From: Blattabacterium cuenoti
GTDB taxonomy: Bacteria > Bacteroidota > Bacteroidia > Flavobacteriales > Blattabacteriaceae
Assembly (NCBI RefSeq): GCF_014251955.1
Contig: NZ_CP059203.1
Span: forward strand, 425,963-489,962
Direction: 5' to 3'
DNA length: 64,000 nucleotides
Shown here: positions 59,954 through 64,000 of the stretch, piece by piece
How positions within the stretch are numbered: position 1 is the stretch's first letter
Layout of the letters: each line of letters opens with the position of its first letter
Made by a program: the position numbers and the translations under genes
The notes under the pieces: generated by a model
What the model was told of the DNA's origin: nothing
Seen by the model: the letters and a program-made list of their open reading frames with translations, nothing else
Database searches by the model: none

Positions 59954-60307
59954 TCATTCTATATTCTTAACTCTTGCTTTCTTTCCTCTAAGAAATCTAA
60001 AATAATAAATTTTTGCCCTTCGTACTTTTCCTTTTTTATTCACCTCTATTTTTTGTATGTTGGGTTGATTCAAAATGAATATTCGTTCTATTCCTATTTC
60101 TCCACTCATTTTTCTAACCGTAAAAGTTTTTGTTAATCCTTTTCCTTGTTTTTTGATAACAACTCCCTTAAAAGATTGTATTCTTTTTTTTTCTCCTTCT
60201 TGAATTTCAAAAAAAATAGTTACAGTATCTCCAGAACTAAATAAAGGAAAATCATTTTTTTTAATGAATTTGTTTTCTATATATTTAACTAAATTATTTT
60301 TTGACAT
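59954..60307 (-). CDS. rplS: Large ribosomal subunit protein bL19
   Basis: L19 sits at the subunit interface of the ribosome. The 117-aa protein has FSSGDTVTIFFEIQEGEKKRIQSFKGVVIKKQG and the signature TFTVRKMSGEIGIERIFILNQPNIQKIEV, and ends with a basic tail (FLRGKKARVKNIE). Length is normal. It follows the glmM-type gene after 11 nt and ends at the shared terminator. Confidence 0.96.
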   Translation of the reverse strand: MSKNNLVKYIENKFIKKNDFPLFSSGDTVTIFFEIQEGEKKRIQSFKGVVIKKQGKGLTKTFTVRKMSGEIGIERIFILNQPNIQKIEVNKKGKVRRAKIYYFRFLRGKKARVKNIE

Positions 60308-60318
60308 ATATTTTGAAG

Positions 60319-61728
60319 TTAGTCGAAATTTTTTATTTCGGAGATAATTTGATTTGCTAAAAAATCCGCTCTTCTTTTTGATCGGCTTTCTGTATAAATT
60401 CGAATAATATTTTCAGTTTTAGATTTTCTTACATGAATCCATTCATCACTTATGAAATGAATTTTCATTCCATCATTTATATCTATCTCTTCCTTTTTAT
60501 ATTTTTTTTTTATTTTTTCTAATAATCTTTTGATTTTTTTATCAGAAGATAATTGAATCTTTTTTTTTGACATAAAATAATTAGGATATTTCTTTTTTAA
60601 TTTAGTTAATGGTATTTTGGAAAGCGTGGCTACATGAGTTAGAAATAAGGCGATTCCTACTAATGCATCTCTACCGTAACGCAAATCTGGATAAATAACC
60701 CCTCCATTTCCTTCTCCTCCAATCACTGCATGAACTTCTTTCATTTTTTTTACAACATGAACTTCTCCCACAGAAGTGGGATAATAAGGAACTCCTTTAT
60801 CAAAGGATAAATCTTTTAATGCATGAGAAGAAGATAAAGTAGAAACAATGGGCCCTAATTTTTTTTTTAATATATAATCTGAAATAGACACTAAAGTATA
60901 TTCTTCTCCAAAAAAATTTCCATTTTCACAAATAAATACAACACGATCTACATCTGGATCTACGGATATTCCTAAATCAGCTTTTACTTCTGGTACTTTT
61001 TTACAGATTTCTTTCAAATTTTTTTCAACAGGTTCAGGGTTATGAATAAAATTTCCATGAGGATCACAATACATTTTTACTATTTCAACTCCTAAAGATT
61101 TTAAAAGAGTAGGAACAGCTATTCCTCCTGTAGAATTAATTCCATCTACTACAATTTTAAATTGAGCTTTTTTAATCATTTCTACATCTACCAATGGTAA
61201 TGAAAGAATAGTATTTATATGTTTTTGAACATAATTTTCTATGTGAAAATGTTCTCCTAATCTATTTTTTTTTGTAGGAGTAACAAAATGGAAATGTTCT
61301 TCTTTATCTACTATATGTAATAATTTTTTGAAATCTTTTTCAGATAAAAATTCTCCTTGAGAATTGAATATCTTTAATCCATTCCAATTTTTTGGATTAT
61401 GACTTGCAGTTAACATAACCCCACCATCTGCTTTTTCATTCATAACGGCAATTCCAACAGTTGGAGTTGTAGATAAACCAATATCAACGACATCCACTCC
61501 AAGACTTTGAAAAGTGATAATTAAAAATTGTTGAAAAATGAAAGAAGTAGTGCGACCATCCCTCCCTAATATTATTAAATACTTCTCTCTCCTTTTTTTT
61601 TTATATTTTCTTTTCATCCAGGAAACATACCCTGAAGAAATTTTTATTATTTCTATAGGAGAAAAACTTTCTCTCACTTTTCCTCCCAACGTTCCTCTTA
61701 TTCCAGATGAAGATTTTACAAGTATCAA
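60319..61728 (-). CDS. glmM: Phosphoglucosamine mutase/phosphomannomutase-type enzyme (GlmM-like)
   Basis: The 469-aa alpha-D-phosphohexomutase has the active-site phosphoserine S109 in TASHNPKNWNGLK, the metal loop DPDVDRV, the sugar-binding GGEGNGGVI, and the phosphate-binding loop near the end (RIYTESRS). Bacteroidetes enzymes of this type are generally annotated as phosphoglucosamine mutase, which feeds UDP-GlcNAc for peptidoglycan and lipid A. Substrate cannot be settled by eye. Gaps of 11 nt to rplS and 50 nt to the permease. Confidence 0.87.
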   Translation of the reverse strand: MILVKSSSGIRGTLGGKVRESFSPIEIIKISSGYVSWMKRKYKKKRREKYLIILGRDGRTTSFIFQQFLIITFQSLGVDVVDIGLSTTPTVGIAVMNEKADGGVMLTASHNPKNWNGLKIFNSQGEFLSEKDFKKLLHIVDKEEHFHFVTPTKKNRLGEHFHIENYVQKHINTILSLPLVDVEMIKKAQFKIVVDGINSTGGIAVPTLLKSLGVEIVKMYCDPHGNFIHNPEPVEKNLKEICKKVPEVKADLGISVDPDVDRVVFICENGNFFGEEYTLVSISDYILKKKLGPIVSTLSSSHALKDLSFDKGVPYYPTSVGEVHVVKKMKEVHAVIGGEGNGGVIYPDLRYGRDALVGIALFLTHVATLSKIPLTKLKKKYPNYFMSKKKIQLSSDKKIKRLLEKIKKKYKKEEIDINDGMKIHFISDEWIHVRKSKTENIIRIYTESRSKRRADFLANQIISEIKNFD

Positions 61729-61778
61729 AAAAAATTCATTTTTTTATGATGCAAAAATACAAAATTAAACTTTGAGAT

Positions 61779-63020
61779 TTACTCAAATTTTATAACTTTA
61801 ATGAGGGTTATTTTATTCATAATAAAAAAAATAGTAAAAAACATAGTAGAAAGACATATGAAAATAATGGATAGATTAATAAGAACAATGTTATTTATAT
61901 TAAAATAAATAGGAACAAAATCAATATAATATTGTATTTTATTTAATGATAAAAATCTAAATTTTTTTTGTAAAATGACAAAAGAAATTCCAATACTATT
62001 TCCTATTATCAATGAAGGAATTAAAATGTGCATTACGTAATATAAAAATATTTTATAAATAACTTTGTTTTCAGATCCTATAATTTTTAAAATTCCTATA
62101 GTTTTCGTTCTTTCTAAAATGAGAATTAAAAGAAATACGATCATATTAATAATAAGAGCTATCAAAACTACGAAAATAATAACAAGAATATTGACATTAA
62201 AAATATGAATCCATTCTAAAATATTAGAATAAAATTTATCATAAATAGTTTGAACCAGAAAATTTCTGGTAATTTTTTTGGAAATTTTATTTTTAATAAA
62301 TTCCGTTTTTTTATGATCAATAGAAGATAAAAAAAATTCAACTCCTTCTACAAAATTTTCATTCCAATTGTTTATATTCTGTATATGTTTCATATCTCCA
62401 ATAATATAAACATCATCAAATTCTGGAATTCCCGTATCATATAATCCACACACATAAAATTTTTTAGAAATAAAAAAAGGGATTCCTTTTTTGAAAAAAA
62501 GGAAATTGATTTGAATCAATGAACCAATGTTCAAGCCTAATGAAATGGAAACTTTTTGAGATAAAATAACTTCTTGACTAGAAAAAAGACTTTTTTTTAT
62601 CCTTGAAAAAGATCCTTTAACTAAAAAATCTTGAAAAAAAACAGGATTATAATCTTTTTTAGATAATCCTTTGAATACAAATCTTTCTACATTTTTATTT
62701 TTTGCAATAATCATTACATTTTTTTCAGAAAAAGTATGAATATGACGAATAGAATTTTTATGAATAAAAAATTCAACAGGAACTTCTTTTCTAGAAAATG
62801 GAACCTCTTTTTTTGACGTGATAATAATTTGACCTTTAATATTCAATAACTTTTTTATTATAACTTCTTTAAATCCAAATCCTATAGAAAAAGTTAGAAT
62901 AGTTATAATCACACTAATTACTATTGTAATTTGTGTGATTATAACTATTGTATAAAATATTTTACTTTGACTATAATTTTTCCAAATCGTTTTCTTTGAA
63001 AAAAACCATTCAAAATTCAA
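61779..63020 (-). CDS. ABC transporter permease of the LolC/LolE (FtsX-like) family
   Basis: The 413-aa protein has one N-terminal membrane helix (about residues 22-46), a large periplasmic domain, and three C-terminal helices (about 272-300, 320-345, 378-405). This is the MacB/LolE layout. LolCDE extracts outer-membrane lipoproteins from the inner membrane; LptE would be a client. The ATPase LolD is not in the window. It follows dnaB after 15 nt. Confidence 0.82.
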   Translation of the reverse strand: MNFEWFFSKKTIWKNYSQSKIFYTIVIITQITIVISVIITILTFSIGFGFKEVIIKKLLNIKGQIIITSKKEVPFSRKEVPVEFFIHKNSIRHIHTFSEKNVMIIAKNKNVERFVFKGLSKKDYNPVFFQDFLVKGSFSRIKKSLFSSQEVILSQKVSISLGLNIGSLIQINFLFFKKGIPFFISKKFYVCGLYDTGIPEFDDVYIIGDMKHIQNINNWNENFVEGVEFFLSSIDHKKTEFIKNKISKKITRNFLVQTIYDKFYSNILEWIHIFNVNILVIIFVVLIALIINMIVFLLILILERTKTIGILKIIGSENKVIYKIFLYYVMHILIPSLIIGNSIGISFVILQKKFRFLSLNKIQYYIDFVPIYFNINNIVLINLSIIFICLSTMFFTIFFIMNKITLIKVIKFE

Positions 63021-63035
63021 AAGATATTTTTTTTC

Positions 63036-64000
63036 TTAAAAAGAAAAATTATTCTCATCTGTTGTTGTTATGAGAGGATCCTTAAAATCAATATCTTCGT
63101 ATGAAGATAGAGGAGAAGTAGGAGAAGAAGATTTTTTTTCTATAACATTTTTTTTGTAATCTTCTTCCCAATCTAAAGAAGATATTTTTTTTTCTTCAAA
63201 ATCCATAAATTTAGATTGATGACTTATAAATTTTAAACGAAATTTATCCAATACTCCATTTCTATGTTTCGCTATTATGATTTCTGCTTGACCAATACAA
63301 GAATCATTTTCATCAGTATCCCAAGTATTGAATCCATAATATTCAGGTCTATAAATAAATAAAACAATATCTGCATCCTGCTCTATAGCTCCAGATTCAC
63401 GTAAATCAGATAACAAAGGACGTTTACTCCCACCTCTTGTTTCTACTGCTCTAGATAATTGTGATAAAGCAATAATAGGAATATCCAGTTCCTTTGCTAT
63501 AGATTTTAAATTTCTAGAAATGATTGATATTTCTTGTTCCCTATTTATCAATCTACTAGAATAATAACCATGATTGTTACTAATTCCCATTAATTGCATA
63601 TAGTCTATCAAAATTAATTTGATTCCATGTTGAGAGATCAAACGACGACATTTTGCACGTAAACTAAATATAGATAAAGAGGGAGTATCATCTATAAAAA
63701 GAGGTGCTTCTTTTAATTTTTTAGTTTTAAAAAAAAGACATTTCCAATCTAAATCAGATAAATAAGATTTTTTCAGTTTTTCTGAAGAGATACCAGACTC
63801 CGATGAAATCAATCTTGTGATTAATTGAATAGATGACATTTCTAATGAAAAAATAACAACAGGAATATTTTGTTCTATTACAATATTTCTAACCATAGAC
63901 AACATAAAAGTTGTTTTTCCCATACCAGGTCTAGAAGCAAGTATAATTAAATCTGAATTCTGCCATCCAGAAGTAATTTGATCCATTTTATAAAAACCAG
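63036..64000 (-). CDS. dnaB: Replicative DNA helicase DnaB, C-terminal part (runs off the right edge)
   Basis: DnaB unwinds DNA at the replication fork. The visible 321 codons hold the RecA-like ATPase: Walker A ASRPGMGKTTF, the Walker B region KLILIDYMQLM, LSRAVETRGGSKRPLLSDLRESGAIEQDADIV, and EIIIAKHRNG. The frame continues past the edge as GFYKMDQITSGWQ, so the ATG at 63986 is internal and the N-terminal domain lies outside. A Ser/Glu-rich tail ends the protein. Confidence 0.96.
   Translation of the reverse strand, partial: GFYKMDQITSGWQNSDLIILASRPGMGKTTFMLSMVRNIVIEQNIPVVIFSLEMSSIQLITRLISSESGISSEKLKKSYLSDLDWKCLFFKTKKLKEAPLFIDDTPSLSIFSLRAKCRRLISQHGIKLILIDYMQLMGISNNHGYYSSRLINREQEISIISRNLKSIAKELDIPIIALSQLSRAVETRGGSKRPLLSDLRESGAIEQDADIVLFIYRPEYYGFNTWDTDENDSCIGQAEIIIAKHRNGVLDKFRLKFISHQSKFMDFEEKKISSLDWEEDYKKNVIEKKSSSPTSPLSSYEDIDFKDPLITTTDENNFSF

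Overview
The window is a dense, very AT-rich stretch of a reduced Bacteroidetes (Flavobacteriales) chromosome. The best fit by eye is a Blattabacterium-type insect endosymbiont. Reasons: flavobacterial gene orders (tRNA-Thr/Tyr/Gly/Thr-tuf-tRNA-Trp-secE-nusG-rplKAJL-rpoBC; miaB-AAA+ regulator-lptE-secG-groESL; bamD-rpoZ), Bacteroidetes-specific families (PUR-alpha-like DUF3276 protein, bTHX, eukaryote-like IleRS, flavobacterial GlnRS), TAnnTTTG promoter boxes, homopolymer A tracts and many genes that abut or overlap. No mobile element, phage gene, CRISPR array, rRNA or replication origin is visible, and no gap between genes exceeds 300 bases. The genus assignment is an inference; no rRNA is present to test it.

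Layout. 1-5.2 kb: yidC (partial), pyrG, SRP RNA, clpX, obgE, adk. 5.4-10.6 kb: lpdA, a transaldolase, rpoZ, a shortened bamD, ferritin, dapA, an RRM protein. 10.8-18.1 kb: pncB, a miaB split by an out-of-frame tandem duplication, a sigma-54-type AAA+ regulator, lptE, secG, groES, groEL. 18.2-23.9 kb: kdsC, PUR-like protein, an ABC exporter, nusB, yajC, coaE, bTHX, a zinc peptidase. 24.1-34.4 kb: type II NADH dehydrogenase, isochorismate synthase and a MenI-like thioesterase (menaquinone), idi, a QueD-like protein, gcvT, a MATE exporter, a DEAD-box helicase, aroC, miaA, tRNA-Val. 34.5-37.5 kb: folC, glnS. 37.5-50.4 kb: the large transcription/translation block and five tRNAs. 50.5-64 kb: lspA, ileS, mutS, tRNA-Gly, tRNA-Leu, guaB, an unrecognised small lipoprotein, rplS, a phosphoglucosamine mutase-type enzyme, a LolC/E-type permease and dnaB (partial).

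How the genes work together. Most encode information processing (RNA polymerase beta, beta' and omega, NusB, NusG, EF-Tu, ribosomal proteins, tRNA synthetases, tRNA modification) and envelope upkeep (YidC, SecE, SecG, YajC, BamD, LptE, KdsC, LspA, LolC/E). A provisioning and cofactor set is also present (DapA, AroC, PncB, CoaE, FolC, GcvT, menaquinone genes, Idi), as expected of a nutritional symbiont.

The most interesting signals are signs of gene erosion that may be tolerated or rescued. Both enzymes of the ms2i6A37 tRNA-modification pathway, MiaA and MiaB, have reading frames that can be made whole by slippage at long A tracts: A11 at the start of miaA, and A14 inside an exact 86-bp duplication in miaB. 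glnS has no ATG, GTG or TTG start upstream of its catalytic motif. BamD has lost its N-terminal TPR region and its lipobox cysteine. A small Asn/Thr/Glu-rich lipoprotein of unknown function sits alone between a promoter-like box and a strong bidirectional terminator.
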